Positions 1 to 8,760 of a stretch of DNA of 20,349 bases are shown here, piece after piece. The stretch spans positions 1-20,349 of the forward strand of contig JAGFNK010000844.1 in NCBI GenBank assembly GCA_025769875.1. The letters are read 5' to 3'. Source of the DNA: Russula earlei. Taxonomy: Eukaryota > Basidiomycota > Agaricomycetes > Russulales > Russulaceae. The position numbers and the translations under genes are program-made. The notes under the pieces are model-generated. The model saw only the letters and a list, made by a program, of their open reading frames with translations, did no database searches and was not told the origin of the DNA. The first letter of the stretch is position 1, and each line of letters opens with the position of its first letter.

Positions 1-212
1 GTGATGTACATGGTGGTACAGGAACATCTGGGACATCAGCCCAGATACTCATGATTCTTTACACATCTTCAGGAAGAAGGATACATCAACGCATTTGAAT
101 GCAATATCAAATGCGATGACCATGGTCAAGATCTGATGCTGCATGATGAAAAACAATGCAGTCCATAGTTCAGGTGTTCTGGCATTTCCAGACCCCCAAC
201 CACTTGGTAACA
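1..212 (-). repeat. E1 3' LTR, partial (cut by window start)
   Basis: On the minus strand this begins TGTTACCAAGTGG at 212. It matches the LTR beginning TGTTACTGAGTGG at 12885 over about 210 bp, sharing blocks such as AACTATGGACTGCATTGTTT and CATCAGATCTTGAC. A purine-rich tract lies directly inside it at 213-227, as expected for a 3' LTR of a minus-strand element. The rest lies beyond the window. Confidence 0.8.
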
Positions 213-227
213 TCACCCCTCCTCAGA
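213..227 (-). other. E1 polypurine tract
   Basis: The minus strand reads TCTGAGGAGGGGTGA directly before the TGTTACC start of the LTR. This is the expected position and composition of the plus-strand primer of an LTR retrotransposon. E2 has the same arrangement (GAGGGGGGCATGA before its LTR). Confidence 0.75.
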
Positions 228-367
228 CTGGTGGTCCCACACACCAATGATTCTAAAATAAAGTGGTGGGGTCCAATGCCATCATCAATTCAAGGGGAGG
301 AGGGCTGACATGGTGAAGGTGTATCAGCCTTCTTCTGCTGCTTATAGCAGCACAATGCTGAGGCCTA

Positions 368-1947
368 CTATCCGCCCTCTGACTCCTCAGATGACCAGCT
401 GAAGGAGACATGAATTCGTGGGAGTCTATTCAGAGTCCATGGGTAACCTCCTGACTGGAGGTGTGTCAGAGGCAGAGAGGGGATGTAGTGAAAAGTTCTT
501 GAAGGGTCGTGGACCCTTCTCCTTTTTGCTACCTGCAGGAGGTTTGGGTTTACCAGCAGTGGTCCTCCCTTGTCTTGGTCAGACTTCCTCTCTTGCTCAG
601 TGTGCCCGTTCCCATCCTTGGTGGAAAGGGCATGGTCTAATGGGTTGTATAGGAATGATGATAGGACAGGCAACCAGGCACTGTGCAGCAGTGTCTGCTG
701 CTAATGGTCATGGCAATATTGGTGGGGCAGTGGACAATAATTGTTTAACATGTCCTACCTTTGCCCACATTACTTGCAATCAGTTTCCTCTTCCTCCCTC
801 CCTTCTATCATGTTCAGTGCTGGGGTTCTGGAATGAACTCATCTTTTGTGGTTGACCTCTCTGCTAACTGCTATCGGAGTGGTAGTCGAATGGAGCTCTG
901 GGGGAAGGATTTTGGTGATTCCTCTGATCCTTTACCCCTCCTCAAAGGAGCATGCTCAACATGGTCTGGAGGACATCAATCTCCTCCTTGAATACCCTTG
1001 CCAGTCATAGGTGCAGGGCTGGATTGGTACTGGTTCTTGGGTGTTATACCCCTGTGCGATGTCTGCCAAAGGCAGCTGAGGGACGAAGACGGGAAGAGGG
1101 GGGATAGGCTGTCCAGCCTGGTAGTTGGTGAGGAGTTCTTCAGCCCATACACCTGGAGGGTTTCTCCCTGGCTACAGCCTGCTTTGAGGAACTCCCAGCA
1201 ACGTGATCGTACTTTGGCTGCTGCCATTGACTCCTTGGCTTTGGCCATGCCTATCTCTACTCCTCACTTCTCAGCCAGGTATTTACCTAGCTTGTAGTGC
1301 AGTTGCTTCTCCCCTTCCTCAAGCACCTTGTAATTAGCTTCCAACATTTCTTGTTGGGTGTAGAGGTGGTCTAAGTGGTAGAGCTCTGCCTGCAGTCCAT
1401 AGTCACCTAGCAGGTAGAGGGTCTGTCTCCAGCACCCTTTGAACTGCTTCTTGGTGTCAAAGCAGTCTAGATCATGTTTGTCTTGGCCATAGTTATAGAG
1501 GTTGTAGCAAGGGGTGGCCTAGAGGATCTCACCATAGTCTCCATGGCCTTCGCTGTTCTTCCCCCTCACTCTTGGCTCTCCCAAGGTGACATCATAGGCC
1601 ACATACCTGGCCAGTTTGTTGCCCCAAGTCACACCATCAGGGATGTCGATCCCTGTGTGGTGTCTGTCAGCATCCCATTGTACCCAAGGCTCTCCAGGGT
1701 GGGCAACCTGGTCAAGGGTGCTGGTTGGGGATGCCACATCCCAGTCCCCAGGCTGAGCATCGATTTGGTCAGCAGGGGGTCCAAATTCAAGGGGGTGCAT
1801 GTCCGCTTCTCCCTCTCCAGTGCCATGTTTGTCCATTCCTTGGAAGAAGGCAAGGAGGGAACCATCAGGAGTGGTGGTTTCAAGTGGCCCCTCTGCTCCA
1901 GAGAGGTCAGATTGGGGAACAATTTCATTAGTAGGAGTTTGAGACAT
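368..1947 (-). pseudogene. E1 ORF3: extra ORF downstream of pol, with a decayed C-terminal zinc-knuckle-like cluster
   Basis: The ORF starts with ATG at 1947 (MSQTPTNEIVPQ). With LTR-A copy 1 removed, this ATG overlaps the 3' end of pol by about 20 nt in another frame. One frame reads through to about 976 with only two stops, TAG at 1519-1521 and TGA at 1264-1266, and a third TGA lies at 976-978. The N-terminal part is acidic and Pro/Gly-rich. The middle (about 1270-1420) is rich in Leu, Glu and Lys and looks helical. At 734-778 there are remnants of a CX2CX4HX4C knuckle, readable only with two small indels, followed by C-X2-P-H-X2-C and, after another frame change, HHSY. The E2 ORF3 ends the same way. 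The true 3' end is uncertain because the frame breaks repeatedly below 800. I recognise no family. A nucleic-acid-binding, Gag-like role is inference from the knuckle. Confidence 0.55.
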
Positions 1948-1963
1948 ATGTGAGCAACAATGT

Positions 1964-2468
1964 TGTTACTGTAAGATCAGCTTTGATCTTAATACCGACT
2001 CTAGTGAAAGAGTTGCTTGATATAGTTCAAGCACTAGACTTTGAATCCTTTGATATAATCTCAGGAAGAGTAAATGTAAGAGATGAGAAGGGTCTCTTTC
2101 ACTTAGAGTGCTTTGACTATGATTTGAGATAGTTTGACAAGAGGAATGTTTCTTGTCTAGAGAGTAAGTCGAGCATAAGGCTCAACTGTTGGTACATCAG
2201 AGTATTTATACAATATCTCAGTAACAGCTAATCCGTTTTGTATAAAACTTGGGGAGCACATAGCTGAGAACCAGTAGTATCTAAAACTGTAAAGTGCAAT
2301 TTGAAAGTATCAGAAATGACTCATGCATGAGTCATCTTTTCCTAGTATCTGTCATCAATCAGTAAGCATGAGTAATTGAGCCAGTAAGCAATCAGTCATC
2401 AATCGGTAAGTGAATCACTAAGCAATCAGTAAGCAGGAATGAGTCACCAAAGCATAGGTAAGCAAGCA
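1964..2468 (+). repeat. Solo LTR, family LTR-A copy 1
   Basis: This runs from TGTTACTGTAAGATC to GGTAAGCAAGCA (505 bp). It has near-identical 5-bp flanks, AATGT (1959-1963) and GATGT (2469-2473). Its reverse complement is similar to 4402-4889: both carry GTGAAAGAG-TGCTTGAT, TTTGAGTCCTTTGATAT and CAATCAGTAAGCA blocks. It interrupts the junction between E1 pol and ORF3. A 20-bp perfect palindrome lies at 2316-2335. I found no internal coding region, so it is a solo LTR. Confidence 0.75.
2316..2335. promoter_or_regulatory. 20-bp perfect palindrome with two TGACTCA (bZIP/Gcn4-type) cores
   Basis: The sequence ATGACTCATGCATGAGTCAT is its own reverse complement and contains the Gcn4/AP-1 core twice. 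It sits inside LTR-A copy 1, where LTR promoters keep upstream elements. The factor that would bind is inferred from the known consensus. Confidence 0.5.
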
Positions 2469-3978
2469 GATGTAAGAGGTGAACGCAAGAATCCTAACAA
2501 ATGTGGGGGTGAGGAAACAGAGGGCATCCTTTGCTGGACTTTTATAACCTGTATGGCAGCGGGGTTCTTTCTGTGGTATTCCTCTATTAGTCTAGATGCT
2601 TTGATGTTCTTGACTGGTTCCCAAGAGTCATGGGCTTCGGAGTATCCTTCCCACCAGACTTGATACTCCAGTTGTTTCCTCCTTCCAGTTTGTCTCAAAA
2701 CTAAAATCATTGCTACTTTGTATTCCTCTTCTCCTTCTACCAATTCTGCTTCTGGATTGGTGTAATTGGCCCCATGCTCCTTGGTTTTCTTGTAAGGGGT
2801 CAATAAGGATGCATGAAACACATTATGGATCCTCCAGTGGCTAGGGAGATCCAATTGGTACATTACAGGGCTGATCACCTCTGTGATTTCAAAAGGCCCA
2901 TAATGTTTTGGGTGTAGTTTCACTGTAGGATGTGTTGTTTTTAGGTTAGTGCTGTTGAGCCATACCCTTTCTCCTTTCTGATAAGGTTGGAAACTACTTC
3001 TTTGCTTCCACATTAGGGAAGCAATCTTCATTGCTTCTTGTGCCTGTGATCTCACTTCCTGGATTCGGACTTTCCAATTGTCTATTCTTGGTATCTTGCT
3101 TCCCCAATTTGGCTGGTGTGCTTTGGGCATAAAACCCATCCATAAGAAGAAAGGGGACTGCTTGGTTGTCTCTGAAACATTAAAGTTCATTGTGTATTGC
3201 ACCAGAGGCAGCCAGTCCACCCAATCGTCTTGTTGGTGGTTGCAAAAGATCCTGAGCAATGTTTCCATTGTCTGATTTGTCCTTTCTGATTGTCCATCTG
3301 TCTGGGGATGGTAGGCAGTGCTGATATTCTGTTTGATATGCAGCTGGTCACAAAGTTCCCTAATAAACTTGGAACTTATTACTTTGTCACGATCAGATAT
3401 GATCTTGCTCAGTACTCCCACAAAGGGGAATATTCTGTCTTTGTAGAGCTGTGCTAGCTCTTCTGCATCCATTTCTTCTTTGCAAGGAAGCAAGATGACG
3501 CCTTTAGTACAATCGTGGTCAGTGACAGTCAATATACTGTCATATCCTTTTGACTTTGGCAATTGACCACAAAGTCCATGCTGACCATTGAGAAGGGAGC
3601 AGCCCCTTCTTCTGGTGGTATGGGATACAGGGGAGGTCGACTCAGATGAGTGTTTGACTTGTTACTTTGGCAAACTGCACATCCTTCCACATTTTGATCA
3701 ACAAAAGACCTCATGGTGGGCCACTAGTAGTATTGCATCATTCCCAGTAATGTCTTAGCTTTCCCTGGGTGTCCTGCTGTGGGGCTGTCATGATACTGTT
3801 CCAGTAATGACCTGTGGGTCCTTTCATCGCCTGTAACCACCAAGGCTTCATTCTTCCACCATAAGCTTTGTTGCTTCTCCAGTTGGTGTCTCTGCACCCA
3901 ATCAAGTAACTTTAGTCAGTGTCTTTCTTCCCCTTGTTGGTTCTTTATCCATTCTTCTAATGCAGTAGTATGCATTAC
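2444..3978 (-). pseudogene. E1 pol, integrase and chromodomain part
   Basis: Integrase inserts the cDNA into the genome, and the chromodomain is thought to steer it to heterochromatin. Reading leftward: a linker with WIKNQQ and LWWKNEALVV; the zinc-binding module YHDSPTAGHPG and CAVCQ (HHCC type); catalytic residues in MDFVV, IISDRDK and TDGQSERTNQ (D, D35E); a GPY-like region (HPKHYGPFEI); and a chromodomain (YQVWWEGYSEAHDSWEP). Breaks seen are TGA at 3979-3981 and 3916-3918, TAG at 3724-3726 where Trp is expected (YYWWPTM), and a 1-bp deletion near 3561 between MDFVVN and LPKSKGYDSI. From 3562 to 2444 the frame is open for 372 codons. The native C-terminus is lost because LTR-A copy 1 begins at 2468. 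Confidence 0.9.
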
Positions 3979-4401
3979 TCAAATAAAAAGGTGGTCAGGT
4001 AGCATGACCACTTCTTCTTTATCCCCTTGTCCATCATCAAGGTTGGGTCTCCTGGACAGGTGTCTGCTTTTTTCCTTGCCCCTTCCTGGTGTTTCAGCTC
4101 CAAGTTGAAGTCTGCCAAGAAGGTAATGTGTCTTGTCACTTGACCATTTATACACTGATGGTGTTGGTAATGCAACAGGTTCACATGGTCTGTATAAACC
4201 ACCACCTTGTGCTTTGCTCTCATGAGCAGGTGCCTCCAGTGCTTTAAGGCTTGCACCATGGCTAAGAACTCTTTGTCCCATATGTTGTAGTTCTTTTCTG
4301 CTTGTTTCAAGGCTGCAGAGAAGTAACCTATCAGCCTTCTCCTTCCTTGTTTGTCCTTCTTGTTAGGATTCAGTTTGCGTCCCTGACCATTTGTCTGCTT
4401 A
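3979..4401 (-). pseudogene. E1 pol, RNase H C-terminal part
   Basis: RNase H removes the RNA template during reverse transcription. The minus strand reads GRKLNPNKKDK, then LIGYFSAALKQAEKNYNIWD, KEFLAMVQALKHWRHLL and VVYTDHVNLLHY, the typical Ty3 RNase H run (YxxxDKE and YTDH). Near 4070 the frame shifts by one base, and the continuation HLSRRPNLDDGQGDKEE is in the next frame, where the usual ADxLSRRP tail is recognisable. The segment joins 4890-5027 across LTR-A copy 2: the exon-like piece ending AIGAVLFQK resumes at QTNGQGRKL. There is no start codon here. It is a middle piece of pol. Confidence 0.85.
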
Positions 4402-4889
4402 TGCTTGCTTACTCATTTCTTCTTACTGTTGCTTACTGATTCGCTGACTGATCCTTAGTGATATTGCTGACTGATGCACCTTGATTATCAATCTACCAAC
4501 TGGTATGGCTGTACTACCAACTTGAGAAAGGGCAAAGGTACTGAGGGGGTGCACGCCTCAGTGGACTGTGGGAGGTTCAAGTCCTACAGGGCTACAGCAG
4601 GAGAATAAGAATTGATGTTAGTTCAGGATACCTAGGAAGTGTATGTCATTGGGATATGGCTGTGATTACTATGCATAGGGATCTCATAGTATAGGTAGTT
4701 TACTCTTTGAATATCTCATTCAATTCTTATTCTCTCAAAACCAAGTTACTGCTCAAGTGAAAGAGATCCCTCTCATCTCATTCCATTCACTCTTCCTGAG
4801 ATAATATCAAAGGACTCAAAGTTTATTGCTTGAACTAAATCAAGCAGCTCTTTCACAAGAGCAGAAATAAGATCAGGTAGATCTTAACA
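4402..4889 (-). repeat. Solo LTR, family LTR-A copy 2
   Basis: On the minus strand this runs TGTTAAGATCTACC to GTAAGCAAGCA (488 bp) and resembles copy 1 in the opposite orientation. It interrupts E1 pol inside RNase H, between AIGAVLFQK and QTNGQGRKL. The flanks suggest a degraded duplication: minus-strand AGAAG before it, and TAAG (or ATAAG if one base overlaps the LTR end) after it. Confidence 0.7.
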
Positions 4890-5027
4890 CTTCTGGAATA
4901 GCACTGCTCCAATAGCATAGTTGGACACATCTACTTCCAATTTGAAGGGTCGCTCCTCATCAGGATGGAGCAGGACAGGGTTGGAAGATACTATCTGGAT
5001 AAGTTGCTCCAGAGCATCTTTGCATTC
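4890..5027 (-). pseudogene. E1 pol, RT/RNase H connection and RNase H start
   Basis: The minus strand reads KDALEQLIQIVSSNPVLLHP, DEERPF, then KLEVDVSNYAIGAVLFQ, the conserved start of Ty3 RNase H with its first catalytic Asp in VDVS. The upstream partner ending EWTQEC lies at 5413-5440, on the other side of LTR-B. The downstream partner lies beyond LTR-A copy 2. Its 46 codons are open. Confidence 0.85.
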
Positions 5028-5412
5028 TGTTGCGCAGCATAGAGCGCAGCTAACAGGCCAAGCAACCCACCTTAGAGGTTGTGCTAATGCTCAAGTGATA
5101 TTGGGGTGTAGAGCGATATGTATACTCGTCTACAAGTATGGTATTTATACCTCTATGACCCAGGGCTGTTCCTAAGTCCGAAAGAGGTGACTACAGGTGT
5201 CCACTATATCGCGCATTAAGTGACGCGTGATGTGGAAACGTTCTAGACGCAGCATAAGGCTGCATCTTGTGATAGATAGCGTACTATGCGTAACCCTATT
5301 GCCATAAGCGCATATACTAAAGTTCTGTCTAACACGTAACATCTATGAGCGGATCTTGAACCTTGTATGAAGGTCTTCGCCTTCTTTGATCCGTTCGGGT
5401 TCCGGTTTAACA
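5028..5412 (-). repeat. Solo LTR, family LTR-B, with perfect 5-bp target duplication
   Basis: On the minus strand this runs TGTTAAACCGGAACCCG to CTGCGCAACA (385 bp). It is flanked by CATTC at 5023-5027 and 5413-5417. Removing it plus one CATTC rejoins WTQEC with KDALEQL in pol. A TATA-like GGTATAAATACC lies near 5145-5156. It keeps many CpGs compared with the surrounding pol, so it is probably a younger insertion. Confidence 0.9.
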
Positions 5413-6252
5413 CATTCTTGAGTCCATTCAAATGGTACTCCTTTCTTTGTCAAGGCAATAATGGGTTGAGCAATCTGGCTGAGCCCTCAGATAAAAGCCC
5501 TATTGTAGCTGAGGCCTCCCATGACTTTGCACACTTCATGCACATCCTTGATTTCCCTAGGCCAGTCTGTGATTCCTTGGACCTTGGAGGCCTCAATCTT
5601 CATCTTCCCTTTGTCTATGTCCCAACCCAGCATGGTTAATTTCCACACCATGAACTGGCACTTCTCGGGTTTCAGGAAGTATGACTTCTTCTGCATCATC
5701 AGCATGAGTAGCTTGCTGATACATTGCTTGTGGATTTCTAGTTGTTCAGGACTGTCCCCCATGGCAATTCCAAAGTCATCCAGATAGTTGACAGTGTATT
5801 CTGCCCATCAGTCTAGCCAGTCTCTGAAGTCTCTTCTCATCAGCCTAGTAAAGAAGGCTGGCGCATTCTTGAGCCCAAAATACATGACATTGGGCAGGTA
5901 TGTTCCATATGGTGTTTTGAAGGCTGCTTTCCAGCAATCTCCTTCTGCCAGTTGTATGTTATTGTATCCCCATTGTATATCAAACTTGGAGAACACCTTC
6001 TTCCCACAAAGTCTTTCCACCTCTTGTTCCAGATGTGGTAAAGGTTCATTGTCTTGTCTGGTCCACTGATTTAGTTGTTGATAGTCCACAATGATTCTTT
6101 TCTCCTTGCTGTCCTTCTTGCTGATGAAGAACACTGGAGATGTGTAGCTGGAAGGACCTGGAGTGATGTATCACTTTTCTACTTTGTTGGCTAGGAATTT
6201 CTTGCGGTATTCTTGTTCATCTCGTGTCAGGGGGTACACTTTGCAGTTTAGC
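5413..6252 (-). pseudogene. E1 pol, reverse transcriptase part
   Basis: Reverse transcriptase copies the element RNA into cDNA. On the minus strand the order is ELNCKVYPLTRDEQEYRKKF (the usual entry to Ty3 RT), SYTSPVFFISKKD, RIIVDYQQLNQWT, VFSKFDIQWGYNNIQ (catalytic Asp in FDIQ), AFKTPYGTYLPNVMYFGLKN, APAFF, then YLDDFGIAMG (YxDD box at 5775-5786) and the thumb LTMLGWDID. It ends with IAQPIIALTKKGVPFEWTQE. Three in-frame stops are all TGA at Arg-compatible positions: 6171-6173, 5808-5810 and 5487-5489. The upstream end is cut by the composite insertion at 6253, across which protease continues. It is non-functional but nearly full length. Confidence 0.92.
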
Positions 6253-6532
6253 TGTTACACCATTTTCCTTTTACGTTTACTTCTTACCTTTTGCTATGGA
6301 CTGCTTGCTTTCATACGTCCCTTTACTTACTGGTCTCGTGATCTCTTACATCTTGTGATCCCTTCTGTGTTATCATGTGATCCATACATGTCCAGGTAAC
6401 ACTGGATTGCTGTTACTTTCCCTTTGTTTGGTTCCCTTTCCATTTATATTCACTTCTTAGTTTCAACTGTGCAATGCTGCGCACTTACTGTGCAGCACAG
6501 TCACTTGGTTCTGACTCATTCGTGGCCTTATT
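6253..6532 (-). repeat. Block V' of the composite
   Basis: This is the inverted counterpart of 7137-7414. It has TGTTACACCATTTTCC at its outer end and TGACTCATTCGTGGCC near its inner end. It includes a TGACTCA core. Confidence 0.8.
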
Positions 6533-7136
6533 TGTCACGGTAACTAGCTGTGTCAGTTCACAAGCAGAAAACAAGTTGATTATAACAAGGTGTTCAAGAA
6601 ACGGGCTGGTTCCCGTGTGTAATGAGTAAGGATCCCTGCAGCGGTCGAAGTGTTTTATGCTAAACAGGTTATGGCCAATAGACCCTTCCTAGTACGACTC
6701 GGTCCATTGAGAAGCTAGGGTAAGTTTATAATGGGATAGACTAGGGCTGGTTCCACTAGCTATATGCGTTCAAGTCTGTCAGGGACCTTGAACAATGCAG
6801 AGAGAGTAGAGGAAGGTAGGTCTTAAAGGAGGAGAGCTCTTCTCAGGGGAGTGAAGAGAGACTCTTAGGAAAGGAAGGGGAAGGCGAAGAGTAGATGGTA
6901 GATGGTGTGTGAAGAGTTGATGAAATGGAGAGGTGGATGTGGTTTGAGGATTAGGAGCGAAGTGGGTTGCAGGCAAATATGTTTGGACAAGAGTAGGTTG
7001 GATTCTACAAGAGACCAAGCTTAGGGCTTTGGTCACAAAGTACTGAGCTTATATATACAGGAGAAGCGCAGCAATAGCTGCGCTTTGACTGTGGTACTAG
7101 TATAGTAGGAGTCATAATAAGTAGGAGTCATAGGAA
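6533..7136 (-). repeat. Block U' of the composite
   Basis: This is the inverted counterpart of 7415-8021. It begins TGTCACGGTAACTAGC and has a TATATATAAG-type box near 7048-7057 (minus strand). Next to that box is a perfect short hairpin, GCGCAGC-AATA-GCTGCGC. It keeps more CpGs than its partner. Confidence 0.8.
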
Positions 7137-8021
7137 TGAGGCCACGAATGAGTCAGAACCAAATAACTGTGCTACACAGTAGGTGCGCAGCATTGCACAG
7201 TCAAAACTAAGAAGTGAATATAAATGGAAAGAGAACCAAACAAAGGGAAAGTAACAGCAATCCAGTGTTACCTGGATGTGTATGGATCACATGATAACAC
7301 AGAAGGGATCACAAGACATAAGAGATCACAAGGCCAGTAAGTAAAGGGACGTATGCAAGCAAGCAGTCCATAGCAAGAGGTAAGAATTAAACGTAAAAGG
7401 AAAATAGTGTAACATCATTCCTATGACTCCTACTTATCATGACTCCTACTATACTAGTAGCACAGTCAAAGTGCAGCTATTGCTGCACTTCTCCTGTATA
7501 TATAAGCTCAGTACTTTGTGACCAAAGCCCTAAGCTTGGTCTCTTGTAGAATCCAACCTACTCTTGTCCAACATATTTGCCTGCAACCCACACAACTCCT
7601 AATCCTCAAACCACAACCACCTCTCCATTTCATCAACTCTTCACACACACACACCATCTACCATCTACTCTTCACCTCTCCCTTCCTCCCCTAAGAGTCT
7701 CTCTTCACTCCCCTGAGAAGAGCTCTCCTCCTCCAAGACCTACCTTCCTCTACTCTCTCTGTGTTGTTCAAGGTCTCTGACGGACTTGAATGCATATAGC
7801 TAGTGGAACCAGCCCTAGTCTATCCCATTATAAACTTACCCTAGCTTCTCAACAGACTGAGTCGTACTAGGAAGGGTCTATTGGCAATAACCTGTTTAGC
7901 ATAAAACACTTCGACCACTGCAGGGATCCTTACTCTCTATACATGGGAACCAGCCCATTTCTTGAACACATCTCTACTATTGACGTATGCTTGTGAACTG
8001 ACACAGCTAGTTACTGTGACA
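7137..8021 (+). repeat. Blocks V + U of the composite: LTR-like unit in plus orientation
   Basis: This runs TGAGGCCACG to TTACTGTGACA (885 bp). It contains TATATATAAG at 7497-7506, followed by a strongly pyrimidine-biased stretch at about 7560-7760, as in fungal transcript leaders. It is read as U3-R-U5 of an LTR. That reading is inference. Confidence 0.6.
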
Positions 8022-8760
8022 TTAGCTCCTTTGGTGCATCAGGTAACAGCTTGCTCTGCATATCTGGTTCCCTTGGTGGTGGGAACCTCTGGGACTTCTC
8101 TTCTGAGAAGATGTCTGCAAAGCGGTGAAATTGCTTTAGAACATTAGCAAGGGGGTCCTCTCCTTCCTGTAGTTCAATTGACTGTTGGGCCCATTTCTGA
8201 GCAATAGTCATTTTCTGCAGGTAAATGGCCTCCCCTTTCTCCAATTGTTGACTTTCATCTCTTGCTTGCTTTTGGATATTTGCGACATAGAGATCCAGGT
8301 ACTTGTATTGAGCAGTCTCAATTTGTACTGCTCCCTCCATCAGCTGTCCTTTCCTCCAGTTGATGGTAGGGTCAAATTCATATAGGAAGGGATATCCCAG
8401 GATGACCCAATCCATTCCTAAGTCTGTGAGATAGAACTTTTGCAAGCTCTCCTTCTCCTTGTATTGGACACAAAGCCAGGAGTAATGGGTGAGTTCCTCT
8501 TGCTTATTCTGGGTTCTGTTGACATTTCATACTACCATGGGTTCATGTAGTCCTTGTTTCTCAATCTTCAGTCTTTTCCAAGCTGGGTGATTGATGAAGT
8601 TCTTGGTTGCTCCACTGTCTAGTAGAGCAGATTCCTTGGCCATCATGTGTGCAGTGATGAAAGTGAATGGGATATTCATAGCATTCAGTCTTCTAATGTA
8701 CACTTGCAACACACTATTCTTCCTAAGCCAGGCTGTCAACTTAGGTGTTCTTAAAAACCC
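8022..8760 (-). pseudogene. E1 pol, aspartic protease and protease/RT linker
   Basis: The protease processes Gag and Pol. The active-site motif ALLDSGAT is at about 8605-8628 (DSGA 8608-8619). The flap and C-terminal part follow, ending in the typical WVILGYPFLYEFDPTINW. A charged linker then leads to PPPREPDMQSKLLPDAPKEL, the conserved entry to RT. There is a TGA at 8527-8529 where Arg fits (VVxNVN). The frame is -1 relative to gag, whose TAA is at 8751-8753. The pol frame can be followed back through the overlap (GFLRTPKLTAWLRKN), so pol was probably made by frameshifting. The right end is cut by the composite. Confidence 0.85.

Larger units (their letters stand above)
6253..8021. mobile_element. 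1769-bp inverted LTR-like composite inserted in pol (order V', U', V, U)
   Basis: The element is flanked by TTAGC at 6248-6252 and 8022-8026. It starts TGTTACACC and ends CTGTGACA. Inside, 6253-6532 (V') is inverted relative to 7137-7414 (V), and 6533-7136 (U') is inverted relative to 7415-8021 (U). The arms are long and similar. V plus U (7137-8021) looks like a whole LTR on the plus strand: TG...CA ends, TATATATAAG at 7497-7506, then a long CT-rich leader. The left half has the two blocks in swapped order. Without the insertion, pol reads PDAPKELNCKVYPLT straight through, so it is a single later insertion into E1. The short ORFs inside are only CT-rich leader. Confidence 0.85.

Noticed and set aside
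418..855. 145-codon plus-strand open frame near the left end
   Set aside because: It lies opposite the decayed ORF3 tail of E1 in stop-poor sequence, with no family motif and no supported start.
1474..1953. 159-codon open frame on the plus strand
   Set aside because: It is antisense to the E1 ORF3, which has the better amino-acid composition and is linked to pol. No motif is recognisable.
2340..2470. Repeated CAGTAAGCAATCAGTAAGC-like words as a satellite or CRISPR-like array
   Set aside because: The spacing is irregular, the words are the 3' part of LTR-A and they recur inverted at 4402-4480. There are no spacers of constant length.
5028..5412. A possible tRNA-like or small RNA gene in the CpG-rich patch inside pol
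   Set aside because: The patch has perfect 5-bp duplications and TG...CA ends, so it is a solo LTR. No cloverleaf is apparent.
7577..7780. Proline/serine-rich ORFs at 7577-7780 and 6779-7036
   Set aside because: They are the two inverted copies of the CT-rich leader of block U. Low complexity explains the open frame.
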